NCBI GenBank assembly: GCA_049511415.1
Contig: JBEKYC010000006.1
Coordinates: forward strand, 62,001-126,000
DNA length: 64,000 nucleotides
From: Bog-159 sp049511415
Lineage (GTDB): Bacteria; Acidobacteriota; Terriglobia; Bryobacterales; Bryobacteraceae
Direction of reading: 5' to 3'
Under the pieces are notes generated by a model. It was not told where the DNA came from. It worked only from the letters and a program-made list of their open reading frames with translations, and ran no database searches. A program made the translations under genes and the position numbers. Shown in pieces: positions 54,330-59,167 of this stretch (position 1 is the stretch's first letter; every line of letters begins with the position of its first letter).

Positions 54330-54865
54330 GCCGGAACCTTCGCGCGGTAGGCGTCGAACTCCGCGCCGAACCGGGCGCGCAGCAAGCCCTCCTCCGCATG
54401 AATCCGTATCTCCGTTCCCGCGATGTACAGCACGATTCCCAGCAGCAGCATGGGCCAGCGCGCGAACAGGAGTCCAGACGCCAGCATCATCAGAAACAGT
54501 GAGGCATACACCGGGTGCCGTACCACCGCATACGGACCGGTGCGGATTAATTCGTGGTCTGGATAGAGTCCCGCGAGTACCCGTAGTTGCTTGCCCAGAT
54601 GCCGCACGGCCAGCCAGCCAAACAGGGCTCCCGCGGGCGCCAGCAGCATGGCCGGAACGATGCGCGCCAAGCCCGGCACCGGTGTATTGGGCAACCAGAA
54701 CCAGGCGCAGGCTATGCCGGCGGTCTCCAACGCCAATCCCCAATTGCCGCTATGCGCCATTACGTTCGACTGCCGCTTGGGTCCGGTGAAACGCTTGCGC
54801 GCGAAGGGATAGAGCCACACAACCCACATCGCCAACAGCTCGAGCGATGCAATGGCGAACATCAT
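54308..54865 (-). CDS. Isoprenylcysteine carboxyl methyltransferase-like membrane protein
   Basis: About 185 aa from the ATG at 54865, which overlaps the stop of the Gfo/Idh gene (ATGA). Four to five membrane helices and the ICMT/PEMT signature are present: LIRTGPYAVVRHPVYASLFLMML and EGLLRARFGAEFDAYRAKVPAYLPF. Members methylate lipids or small molecules in the membrane. Bacterial substrates are mostly unknown. Confidence 0.85.
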   Translation of the reverse strand: MMFAIASLELLAMWVVWLYPFARKRFTGPKRQSNVMAHSGNWGLALETAGIACAWFWLPNTPVPGLARIVPAMLLAPAGALFGWLAVRHLGKQLRVLAGLYPDHELIRTGPYAVVRHPVYASLFLMMLASGLLFARWPMLLLGIVLYIAGTEIRIHAEEGLLRARFGAEFDAYRAKVPAYLPFLR

Positions 54866-55956
54866 CGCGGCGGCCCGAGTTCGATGGTGCGCCCGGTGCG
54901 TGCCGATTCGCGCGCCGCCGTCAGGATTTCGGTCACGATCATGTTGTTTTCGAGCGAGGACAGCGCGGAGGGTTTCAGCCTCCCGCGGACCACGGCCGAA
55001 AGATACGAGATGGAGTCGTGCTCGTCCGCCGGCAACGGCTCCAGCGCGAGAGTTTCCTCCTGCCCGCCCGGCAAGCGCACCCGCAGCGAGTCCCCGCCGG
55101 TGGCGATCGCATAGCCCTGCGCGCCGTAGACTTCGAAATCCTTGCGGCTGAAAGGCCAGTTCCACGACGCCTGAATGATCCCCTGCGCATTGGGATACTT
55201 CACCAGCACGGAGGCTTCATCGTCCACCTGCGGGTAGATCCGCGGCTTGATCGTCTGCGTGATTGCCGTGACCGCCAGCGGACGCTGGTTGTCCATCATC
55301 CAAGTCATGAGATTGGCGCCATAGCAGCCGAAATCAAATAGCGCACCCGCGCCGTTTTTCACCGGATCGGTGAGCCATTGGAAGAATTCCGGTCCAACAC
55401 CGATCTCCCGCGGCCCCTGATGGCCGTCCATCGCCACCATTTTGCGAATCGCGCCGGCGGATTTCTGGCCATTGATCAGCCGCCACATCGCCCGATGGCT
55501 TGCATACCAGGTGGTTTCGTAATTCACGATCACTGGGATGCCGCCCTCGCGGGCCGCGCGCTGAATGGCCCGCGCCTCTTCCATGCTCACTGCCAAGGGC
55601 TTCTCCATCATCACCGGAATATGCCGCTTGGCGCACGCCGCGACTACGGTGGCATGATCGACAGTGCTGGTGAAGGTCGCGACCGCGTCCGGCTTGACGC
55701 GGTCCAGCATAGTGTCCAGATCGGCGTAAAACAAGGGCGCCGCCAGCCCGAACTTCTCCGCGTAGTGCCGCTGCAAAGCGCCGTCCGGGTCGAAGATGCC
55801 GGCGACCTGGACGTCGTGACGCTGCACCGCGGCGCGCAGAAATCCATCCACGTGGCCGTGCACCAATCCCGCGATACAAAGCTTCAGCGGCTGCTGCGCG
55901 GCAGCCAGCAGAGGGAGAAGCGCGCCACCCAGAATGAGTCGCGACAGAATACGCAT
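54862..55956 (-). CDS. Gfo/Idh/MocA family oxidoreductase with signal peptide
   Basis: A 364-aa protein with an N-terminal signal peptide (MRILSRLILGGALLPLLAAAQ). A Rossmann domain follows (LKLCIAGLVHGHVDGFLRAA ... GIFDPD), with the family's HIPVMMEKPLAVSMEEA and catalytic-region EKP. It is probably an NAD(P)-dependent sugar dehydrogenase or hydrolyase. The nucleotide motif GLVHGH lacks the common GxGxxG spacing. Export suggests a bound cofactor as in glucose-fructose oxidoreductase. Coupled to the ICMT-like gene. Confidence 0.85.
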   Translation of the reverse strand: MRILSRLILGGALLPLLAAAQQPLKLCIAGLVHGHVDGFLRAAVQRHDVQVAGIFDPDGALQRHYAEKFGLAAPLFYADLDTMLDRVKPDAVATFTSTVDHATVVAACAKRHIPVMMEKPLAVSMEEARAIQRAAREGGIPVIVNYETTWYASHRAMWRLINGQKSAGAIRKMVAMDGHQGPREIGVGPEFFQWLTDPVKNGAGALFDFGCYGANLMTWMMDNQRPLAVTAITQTIKPRIYPQVDDEASVLVKYPNAQGIIQASWNWPFSRKDFEVYGAQGYAIATGGDSLRVRLPGGQEETLALEPLPADEHDSISYLSAVVRGRLKPSALSSLENNMIVTEILTAARESARTGRTIELGPPR

Positions 55957-56112
55957 GCATCCAGCCTATCAAATGGCACTGAACGATCTTCCGATTTTCC
56001 AGCGGTTGAAGGTTGCCATCGACGGTTACGTTTAGGCGGCTGTTATCGTTCTCATTGCCGGGCACGCGGACTTGCCATGCTTCCTTGCAGACCACCGCTG
56101 TCGCGGCGGGCG

Positions 56113-56319
56113 TTATTTGGGGCGGAGGGGCACGGCGCCGGTTGTCCGACCGATCGGATCGACTACGGCCGTGCCAGCCAGGTAGATGTTGCCCTGCGAA
56201 TCCGAGGCGATGGCGGCGGGCGTGAAGCCGTCTTTCAAATAGGTAGAAATAGCGAGAGTGGCGGGGAAGACAGTCGATACAATGGCGGCCGCCAGAAGAA
56301 GTGAACGGATGATGTTCAC
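56113..56319 (-). pseudogene. N-terminal fragment of an SBBP/beta-propeller repeat protein
   Basis: A 68-aa frame starts at a GTG with GGAGGA seven bases upstream. It encodes a signal peptide (VNIIRSLLLAAAIVSTVFPATLA) and a single propeller-like repeat start (STYLKDGFTPAAIASDSQGNIYLAGTAVVDP), then stops. Full-length SBBP/NHL-type proteins have many such repeats, so this looks truncated. It lies just downstream of the tRNA array on the same strand, so array read-through could transcribe it. A genuine tiny secreted protein cannot be ruled out. Confidence 0.5.
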
Positions 56320-56410
56320 GGAAGAATCCTCCAGGATTCGGGACGCGGCAGATTCATTTTAGCAACTATGCCGGAGGCGGGATCGCGCTGTTGGCGGAAA
56401 TTTAACATGC

Positions 56411-56486
56411 TGGCACTCCCGGCTGGACTCGAACCAGCGTGAACTCGCTTAGAAGGCGAGTGCCTGATCCTCTCGGCCACGGGAGC
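56411..56486 (-). tRNA. tRNA-Arg(TCT)
   Basis: Cloverleaf with acceptor GCTCCCG/CGGGAGT, anticodon loop CTTCTAA and TTCGA T-loop; encoded CCA. This is the last tRNA of the array in the direction of transcription. Confidence 0.9.
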
Positions 56487-56493
56487 GAAGAGT

Positions 56494-56570
56494 TGTGGGG
56501 CCCGCGGGCCTCGAACCCGCATCTCCCGACCTAAAAGGACGGCGCTCTGCCCTTTGAGCTAAGACCCCAC
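56494..56570 (-). tRNA. tRNA-Lys(TTT), no encoded CCA
   Basis: Acceptor GTGGGGT/GCCCCAC, anticodon loop CTTTTAG, T-loop TTCGAGG. The anticodon stem has a T30-T40 mismatch. ACT follows the discriminator A, so it is the only member without an encoded CCA. Confidence 0.85.
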
Positions 56571-56575
56571 TGACC

Positions 56576-56652
56576 TGGTGCCGGGCCTGGGAGTCGAACC
56601 CAACTGTGCTGGTTTGTAGGACCAGTCCACGCGACCGGCGTGGTTGCCCGGC
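56576..56652 (-). tRNA. tRNA-Val(TAC) with C33
   Basis: Acceptor GCCGGGC/GCCCGGC, D stem CCAC/GTGG, anticodon stem CTGGT/ACCAG, loop CCTACAA. Position 33 is C instead of U. A73 and encoded CCA. Confidence 0.85.
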
Positions 56653-56667
56653 GTAACTAAATAGTCT

Positions 56668-56744
56668 TGGCTCCGGCCCCGGGACTCGAACCCGGATATT
56701 CCTGATTAACAGTCAGGCGCCCTTACCAGTTCAGCCAGACCGGA
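56668..56744 (-). tRNA. tRNA-Asn(GTT)
   Basis: Acceptor TCCGGTC/GGCCGGA, anticodon stem CCTGA/TCAGG, loop CTGTTAA, T arm CCGGG/CCCGG, G73 and encoded CCA. Regular in form. Confidence 0.92.
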
Positions 56745-56758
56745 GTGATTCGTCAGTT

Positions 56759-56833
56759 TGGTGGGAGTGCCGGGAGTCGAACCCGGTTCTGTTGATTAAG
56801 AGTCAACTGCATCGCCGGCAATGCTTCTCTCCC
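56759..56833 (-). tRNA. tRNA-Lys(CTT)
   Basis: Acceptor GGGAGAG/CACTCCC with an A6-A67 mismatch, anticodon stem GTTGA/TCAAC, loop CTCTTAA, A73, encoded CCA. Confidence 0.9.
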
Positions 56834-56837
56834 GATT

Positions 56838-56913
56838 TGGTAGCGTAGGCCGGAATTGAACCGGCTATCACCTGATTGAAAGTCAGGGCACTCGGCCGTT
56901 CGTGCTCTACGCC
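56838..56913 (-). tRNA. tRNA-Glu(TTC)
   Basis: Acceptor GGCGTAG/CTACGCT, anticodon stem CCTGA/TCAGG, loop CTTTCAA, T arm GCCGG/CCGGC, A73, encoded CCA. Position 8 is A rather than the usual U. Confidence 0.9.
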
Positions 56914-56914
56914 A

Positions 56915-56990
56915 TGGCGCGATGAACGGGAGTCGAACCCGTCTGGTCTCCCGTGACAGGGGAGTGCCTTTGCCGCTCGGCCACCACCGC
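56915..56990 (-). tRNA. tRNA-Asp(GTC)
   Basis: Acceptor GCGGTGG/TCATCGC has three G-U pairs (4-69, 6-67, 7-66). Anticodon stem CTCCC/GGGAG, loop CTGTCAC, G73, encoded CCA. One base separates it from tRNA-Glu. Confidence 0.88.
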
Positions 56991-57007
56991 GAGTGACTCG
57001 ATTGATT

Positions 57008-57084
57008 TGGTCCAGCCCTCCGGATTCGAACCGGAATTTCAGCGTTCGGAGCGCTGTGTCCTCTCCGGATTGGACGAGAGCCGG
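57008..57084 (-). tRNA. tRNA-Arg(CCG)
   Basis: Acceptor CCGGCTC/GGGCTGG (with G-U pairs), D stem GTCC/GGAC, anticodon stem CAGCG/CGCTG, loop CTCCGAA, A73, encoded CCA. Its 5' base directly abuts the CCA of tRNA-Arg(ACG). Confidence 0.9.
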
Positions 57085-57159
57085 TGGTACGGGCACGAGG
57101 AGTTGAACCCCGATCTGAACGTTCGTAGCGTTCTATCCTGTCCTTTGAACGATGCCCGC
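57085..57159 (-). tRNA. tRNA-Arg(ACG)
   Basis: Acceptor GCGGGCA/TGCCCGT, D stem GTTC/GGAT with two wobble pairs, anticodon stem GAACG/CGTTC, loop CTACGAA, A73, encoded CCA. No spacer before tRNA-Arg(CCG). Confidence 0.9.
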
Positions 57160-57165
57160 ATAAGT

Positions 57166-57240
57166 TGGTAGGCGGTGAACGATTCGAACGTTCGTTGCCT
57201 GGGTCAGAGCCAGGAGTCCTAGCCGCTGAACGAACCGCCT
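57166..57240 (-). tRNA. tRNA-Gln(CTG)
   Basis: Acceptor AGGCGGT/ACCGCCT, anticodon stem CCTGG/CCAGG, loop CTCTGAC, T arm GAACG/CGTTC, A73, encoded CCA. Confidence 0.9.
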
Positions 57241-57241
57241 A

Positions 57242-57315
57242 TGGCTGGGAGGGAGTGAATCGAACACCCGAAGCCGGCTTCAAAGACCGGCGGCTTGCCA
57301 CTAACCGACCTCCCA
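57242..57315 (-). tRNA. tRNA-Gln(TTG)
   Basis: Acceptor TGGGAGG/CCTCCCA, anticodon stem CCGGT/GCCGG, loop CTTTGAA, T arm GGGTG/CACTC, G73, encoded CCA. One base from tRNA-Gln(CTG). Confidence 0.92.
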
Positions 57316-57334
57316 AGAAGTTGGGTTGAGGCAT

Positions 57335-57409
57335 TGGGTTGAGGTATGGGAGTTGAACCCATCTGTACCGGGTCACAGCCAGTCTCCTTGCCGCTCGGAC
57401 AACCCCAAC
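57335..57409 (-). tRNA. tRNA-His(GTG)
   Basis: Acceptor TTGGGGT/ACCTCAA with G-1 opposite C73, the histidine identity pair. Anticodon stem ACTGG/CCGGT, loop CTGTGAC, encoded CCA. A partial copy of its 3' end (TTGGGTTGAGG on the plus strand) is duplicated just beyond, at about 57321-57331. Confidence 0.92.
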
Positions 57410-57427
57410 ATGAGCTGCATTGTGATT

Positions 57428-57501
57428 TGGCGCCGCCGCCACGAATCGAACGTGGGTTACCGGCTTTTCAGACCGGTGCCTAACCTCTCGGCCACAGCGG
57501 C
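57428..57501 (-). tRNA. tRNA-Phe(GAA)
   Basis: Acceptor GCCGCTG/CGGCGGC, anticodon stem CCGGT/GCCGG, loop CTGAAAA, T arm CCACG/CGTGG, G73, encoded CCA. Confidence 0.92.
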
Positions 57502-57502
57502 T

Positions 57503-57576
57503 TGGTGGAATAGGAGGGAATTGAACCCTCATCTACTGGGTGCAGGCCAGTGATCCTCCCGTTGAACGACTACCCC
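57503..57576 (-). tRNA. tRNA-Ala(TGC) with C33
   Basis: Acceptor GGGGTAG/CTATTCC keeps the G3-U70 alanine identity pair, and A73 is present. Anticodon stem ACTGG/CCAGT, loop CCTGCAC with C at position 33. Encoded CCA. Confidence 0.88.
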
Positions 57577-57589
57577 TTCGTGACGGATA

Positions 57590-57666
57590 TGGTTGCGGAG
57601 GTGCGATTCGAACGCACGTCTTTGGCTTATGAGACCAAGCTGGATCCTGCTCCAGTCTACTCCGCA
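57590..57666 (-). tRNA. tRNA-Met(CAT), elongator-like
   Basis: Acceptor TGCGGAG/CTCCGCA fully paired, so it lacks the 1-72 mismatch of initiators, and the anticodon stem TTGGT/GCCAA lacks the three G-C pairs. Loop CTCATAA, A73, encoded CCA. The D arm is shifted, with a four-base linker before CTGG/CCAG. A tRNA-Ile2 with modified C34 cannot be excluded. Confidence 0.85.
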
Positions 57667-57674
57667 ATGAAAAT

Positions 57675-57749
57675 TGGTACGGCCCCACCGGCTCGAACGG
57701 TGATTACTCGCTAATCAGGCGAGAGTACTGTCCATTGTACGAGGGCCGT
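57675..57749 (-). tRNA. tRNA-Ile(GAT)
   Basis: Acceptor ACGGCCC/GGGCCGT, D stem GTAC/GTAC, anticodon stem CTCGC/GCGAG, loop CTGATTA (T at 37 instead of the usual purine), T arm CACCG/CGGTG, A73, encoded CCA. Confidence 0.88.
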
Positions 57750-57750
57750 G

Positions 57751-57824
57751 TGGATCCGGGTCCGGGAATCGAACCCGAGTCAGATGCCTACCGTGCACCT
57801 ACTCTGCCATTGAGCTAACCCGGA
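57751..57824 (-). tRNA. tRNA-Thr(GGT) with C33
   Basis: Acceptor TCCGGGT/ACCCGGA, D stem GCTC/GAGT, anticodon stem GGTGC/GCATC, loop ACGGTAG with C33 and G38. T73, encoded CCA. All three threonine tRNAs of the array share T73. Confidence 0.85.
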
Positions 57825-57825
57825 A

Positions 57826-57889
57826 TGGATCTGGGAGCGATAACCTCCGCGTTACGAGTGCGGTGCTCTGCCGCTTGAGCTATCCCAGA
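57826..57889 (-). tRNA. T-armless tRNA-Thr(CGT)
   Basis: A 64-base gene with a perfect acceptor (TCTGGGA/TCCCAGA), D stem GCTC/GAGC, anticodon stem CCGCA/CGCGG (one A31-C39 mismatch), loop CTCGTAA, T73 and CCA. Between anticodon stem and acceptor there are only ten bases (AGGTTATCGC) instead of a variable loop plus T arm. It is probably inactive with EF-Tu, or a minimal tRNA. Confidence 0.75.
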
Positions 57890-57890
57890 G

Positions 57891-57965
57891 TGGAGCTACG
57901 GGTCCGATTCGAACGGACGTGAGCGGTTTACAAAACCGCCATCCTGGCCGCTGGATGACCGCAGC
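57891..57965 (-). tRNA. tRNA-Thr(TGT)
   Basis: Acceptor GCTGCGG/CCGTAGC, D stem ATCC/GGAT, anticodon stem GCGGT/ACCGC, loop TTTGTAA, T arm GTCCG/CGGAC, T73, encoded CCA. One base from the T-armless tRNA-Thr. Confidence 0.9.
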
Positions 57966-57967
57966 GT

Positions 57968-58043
57968 TGGAGCGGAGTACGGGAGTCCAACCCGTCTGTT
58001 CAGTTTGGAAGACTGATGCCTATGGGCGCTCGGCCAACCCCGC
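57968..58043 (-). tRNA. tRNA-Gly(TCC) with C56G
   Basis: Acceptor GCGGGGT/ACTCCGC, anticodon stem TCAGT/ACTGA, loop CTTCCAA, T73 and encoded CCA. The T loop reads TTGGACT, so the invariant C56, which pairs with G19, is G. First tRNA of the large block. Confidence 0.87.
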
Positions 58044-58055
58044 TTAGTTGTAACT

Positions 58056-58073
58056 CATTCAATTGTCAAAGAT
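58056..58073 (-). promoter_or_regulatory. boxA-like antitermination motif before tRNA-Gly
   Basis: The minus strand reads ATCTTTGACAATTGAATG, close to the rRNA-leader boxA core (CTCTTTAACAATTTA in E. coli). It lies 12 bases upstream of tRNA-Gly. TTGACA within it could instead be a -35 box, but no good -10 follows. Confidence 0.4.
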
Positions 58074-58140
58074 CCTGCGACACAAGGCTGAAGACACACT
58101 TCGAGTGTCTGCCGCACGGGATGTGTCAGATAAGACGCCT

Positions 58141-58179
58141 AAAAATCAAAAGGGGCTGAACCTTTCGGCCCAGCCCCTT
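58141..58179 (-). terminator. Terminator-like hairpin between tRNA blocks
   Basis: Perfect 9-bp stem (58150-58158 with 58171-58179, AAGGGGCTG) around a 12-base loop. On the minus strand it is followed by TTGATTTTT. It would end transcripts from the first block or from the inter-block promoter unless antiterminated. Confidence 0.7.
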
Positions 58180-58298
58180 GAAAATCCTACACACAGATAG
58201 TCCAGGGACTTAGGGGCCGGCGCGCGCGGTCTTATTGACGCGCGTCTCCACGGCCTGCATATCTTTCCCGAATTGGATTCTATGTGTCACTCAGTTAG

Positions 58299-58328
58299 AT
58301 ATTACGATTAGTCGAGCTATTCTGTCAA
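58299..58328 (-). promoter_or_regulatory. Second array promoter
   Basis: Minus-strand TTGACA (58328-58323), 18-bp spacer and TAATAT (58304-58299). It lies downstream of the seven-tRNA block and upstream of the terminator hairpin. Confidence 0.5.
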
Positions 58329-58347
58329 GAGCTTTCTTAGATGCTTT

Positions 58348-58434
58348 TGGCGGAAGGGAGGAGATTCGAACTCCTATGCCCCGCAGGTGCGGCGGTTTTC
58401 GGGACCGCTGGGCTACCATTTGCCCATCCCTTCC
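58348..58434 (-). tRNA. tRNA-Ser(CGA) with C33
   Basis: Acceptor GGAAGGG/CCCTTCC, D stem GGGC/GCCC, anticodon stem GCGGT/ACCGC, loop CCCGAAA with C33. Long class II variable arm, G73, encoded CCA. Last tRNA of the first block. Confidence 0.88.
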
Positions 58435-58437
58435 GCG

Positions 58438-58514
58438 TGGACTACCGGGCCAGACTCGAACTGGCTAAGATCTGTTTTGCAGACAGACGCTTCGACCGCT
58501 TCAGCATCCGGTAG
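58438..58514 (-). tRNA. tRNA-Cys(GCA)
   Basis: Acceptor CTACCGG/CCGGTAG, anticodon stem TCTGT/ACAGA, loop CTGCAAA, T arm GCCAG/CTGGC, T73 (cysteine identity), encoded CCA. Its 5' base abuts the CCA of tRNA-Leu(CAA). Confidence 0.92.
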
Positions 58515-58599
58515 TGGTGGGCCTGCCGGGAGTCGAACCCGGATTCCCGAAGGACGCCGCTTTTGAGACGGCTGCGTATACCATTCCAGCCACAGGCCC
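58515..58599 (-). tRNA. tRNA-Leu(CAA)
   Basis: Acceptor GGGCCTG/CAGGCCC, anticodon stem GCCGT/GCGGC, loop CTCAAAA, long variable arm, T arm CCGGG/CCCGG, A73, encoded CCA. No spacer before tRNA-Cys. Confidence 0.93.
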
Positions 58600-58605
58600 A
58601 TAACT

Positions 58606-58692
58606 TGGTAGGGGAGGAGGGACTCGAACCCCCACGCGCTAAGGCACTTGTTTCTAAGACAAGCGTGTCTCCCAAAATTCCACCACTCCCCC
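58606..58692 (-). tRNA. tRNA-Leu(TAG)
   Basis: Acceptor GGGGGAG/CTCCCCT, anticodon stem CTTGT/ACAAG, loop CTTAGAA, long variable arm, T arm GGGGG/CCCTC, A73, encoded CCA. Confidence 0.92.
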
Positions 58693-58693
58693 A

Positions 58694-58767
58694 TGGCATG
58701 GGCGCAAGGAGTCGAACCCTGAATCGCTGTTTTGGAGGCAGCTACCGTCACCGTCCGGATCGCCCAC
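58694..58767 (-). tRNA. tRNA-Trp(CCA)
   Basis: Acceptor GTGGGCG/CGCCCAT, anticodon stem GCTGC/ACAGC with a C31-A39 mismatch, loop CTCCAAA, G73 (tryptophan identity), encoded CCA. Confidence 0.88.
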
Positions 58768-58775
58768 GTGTAACT

Positions 58776-58866
58776 TGGTGTAGCGTGATGGAGTCGAACC
58801 ACCCTCAAGCCCGGAGACCGGGAGCGGGGTTACGGCCCGCTGCCTATGCCGCTCGGCCAACGCTGC
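58776..58866 (-). tRNA. tRNA-Tyr(GTA) with C33
   Basis: Acceptor GCAGCGT/ACGCTAC with a C2-A71 mismatch, anticodon stem GCGGG/CCCGC, loop CCGTAAC with C33. Long variable arm with stem CCCGG/CCGGG, A73, encoded CCA. Confidence 0.87.
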
Positions 58867-58867
58867 A

Positions 58868-58883
58868 CATATGTCAAAGAACA
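58868..58883 (-). promoter_or_regulatory. boxA-like motif before tRNA-Tyr
   Basis: Minus strand TGTTCTTTGACATATG, sharing TCTTTGACA with the motif at 58056-58073. It lies between tRNA-Ser(GCT) and tRNA-Tyr, one base from the latter. Confidence 0.3.
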
Positions 58884-58895
58884 CAGTAAGAAGCA

Positions 58896-58989
58896 TGGCG
58901 GAAGAGGTGGTAGTCGAAACCACGGCGCCGGAATCTCCGGACACAACGCCTTAGCGGGGCGCTCCCCACGCCGACTGGGGGTCTCTTCC
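58896..58989 (-). tRNA. tRNA-Ser(GCT) with C33
   Basis: Acceptor GGAAGAG/CTCTTCC, anticodon stem GCGCC/GGCGT, loop CCGCTAA with C33. Long variable arm, T arm GTGGT/ACCAC, G73, encoded CCA. First tRNA of the array. Confidence 0.88.
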
Positions 58990-59088
58990 GGAATCGGCGC
59001 TTACCAAAGCAATAATGAGAGTTGATAACTGGACAGGCAGGAACAACTCAGCGACCTGATGTGCTTGGTTGTGGTGTCCATAGTTAGA

Positions 59089-59117
59089 ATGATAAACCTG
59101 ACTGGCGGCCTTGTCAA
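59089..59117 (-). promoter_or_regulatory. Main promoter of the tRNA array
   Basis: Minus-strand TTGACA (59117-59112), exact 17-bp spacer, TATCAT (59094-59089). The start is expected near 59082, giving a leader of about 93 bases before tRNA-Ser(GCT). It is the best sigma-70 match in the window. Confidence 0.75.
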
Positions 59118-59134
59118 CTATTAAAACATTTTAA

Positions 59135-59166
59135 GGCCACCGATGAACACAGATGAACACGGATAA
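59135..59166. repeat. Dispersed 32-bp repeat, single copy
   Basis: GGCCACCGATGAACACAGAT... to GGATAA. It differs by two bases from the right arm of the inverted pair at 24359-24390. It lies immediately upstream of the array promoter and directly after the metallophosphoesterase stop. Confidence 0.8.
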
Positions 59167-59167
59167 C

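Larger units (their letters stand above)
58044..58347. other. Inter-block region of the tRNA array
   Basis: 304 bp without tRNA. In the direction of array transcription (minus) it holds a promoter (58328-58299), a possible 16-codon frame starting at the ATG at 58260, a strong hairpin with a T-rich tail (58179-58141), a second hairpin (AGACAC-N7-GTGTCT, 58092-58110) and a boxA-like motif (58073-58056). The layout could give a small RNA of about 150 bases, or a leader whose termination is controlled. Confidence 0.5.

Noticed and set aside
57503..57576. Reading tRNA-Ala(TGC) as a cysteine tRNA with anticodon GCA shifted by one base
   Set aside because: The 5-bp stem fixes a seven-base loop with TGC at 34-36, and the G3-U70 pair with A73 marks alanine; a normal tRNA-Cys is present at 58438-58514.
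56916..58808. Short open frames across the tRNA array
   Set aside because: They lack ribosome sites and are fully covered by tRNA genes.
56411..58989. A CRISPR array, suggested by regularly spaced similar motifs
   Set aside because: The recurring motif is the complement of the TTCGA T loop in successive tRNA genes; each unit folds as a cloverleaf with its own anticodon.
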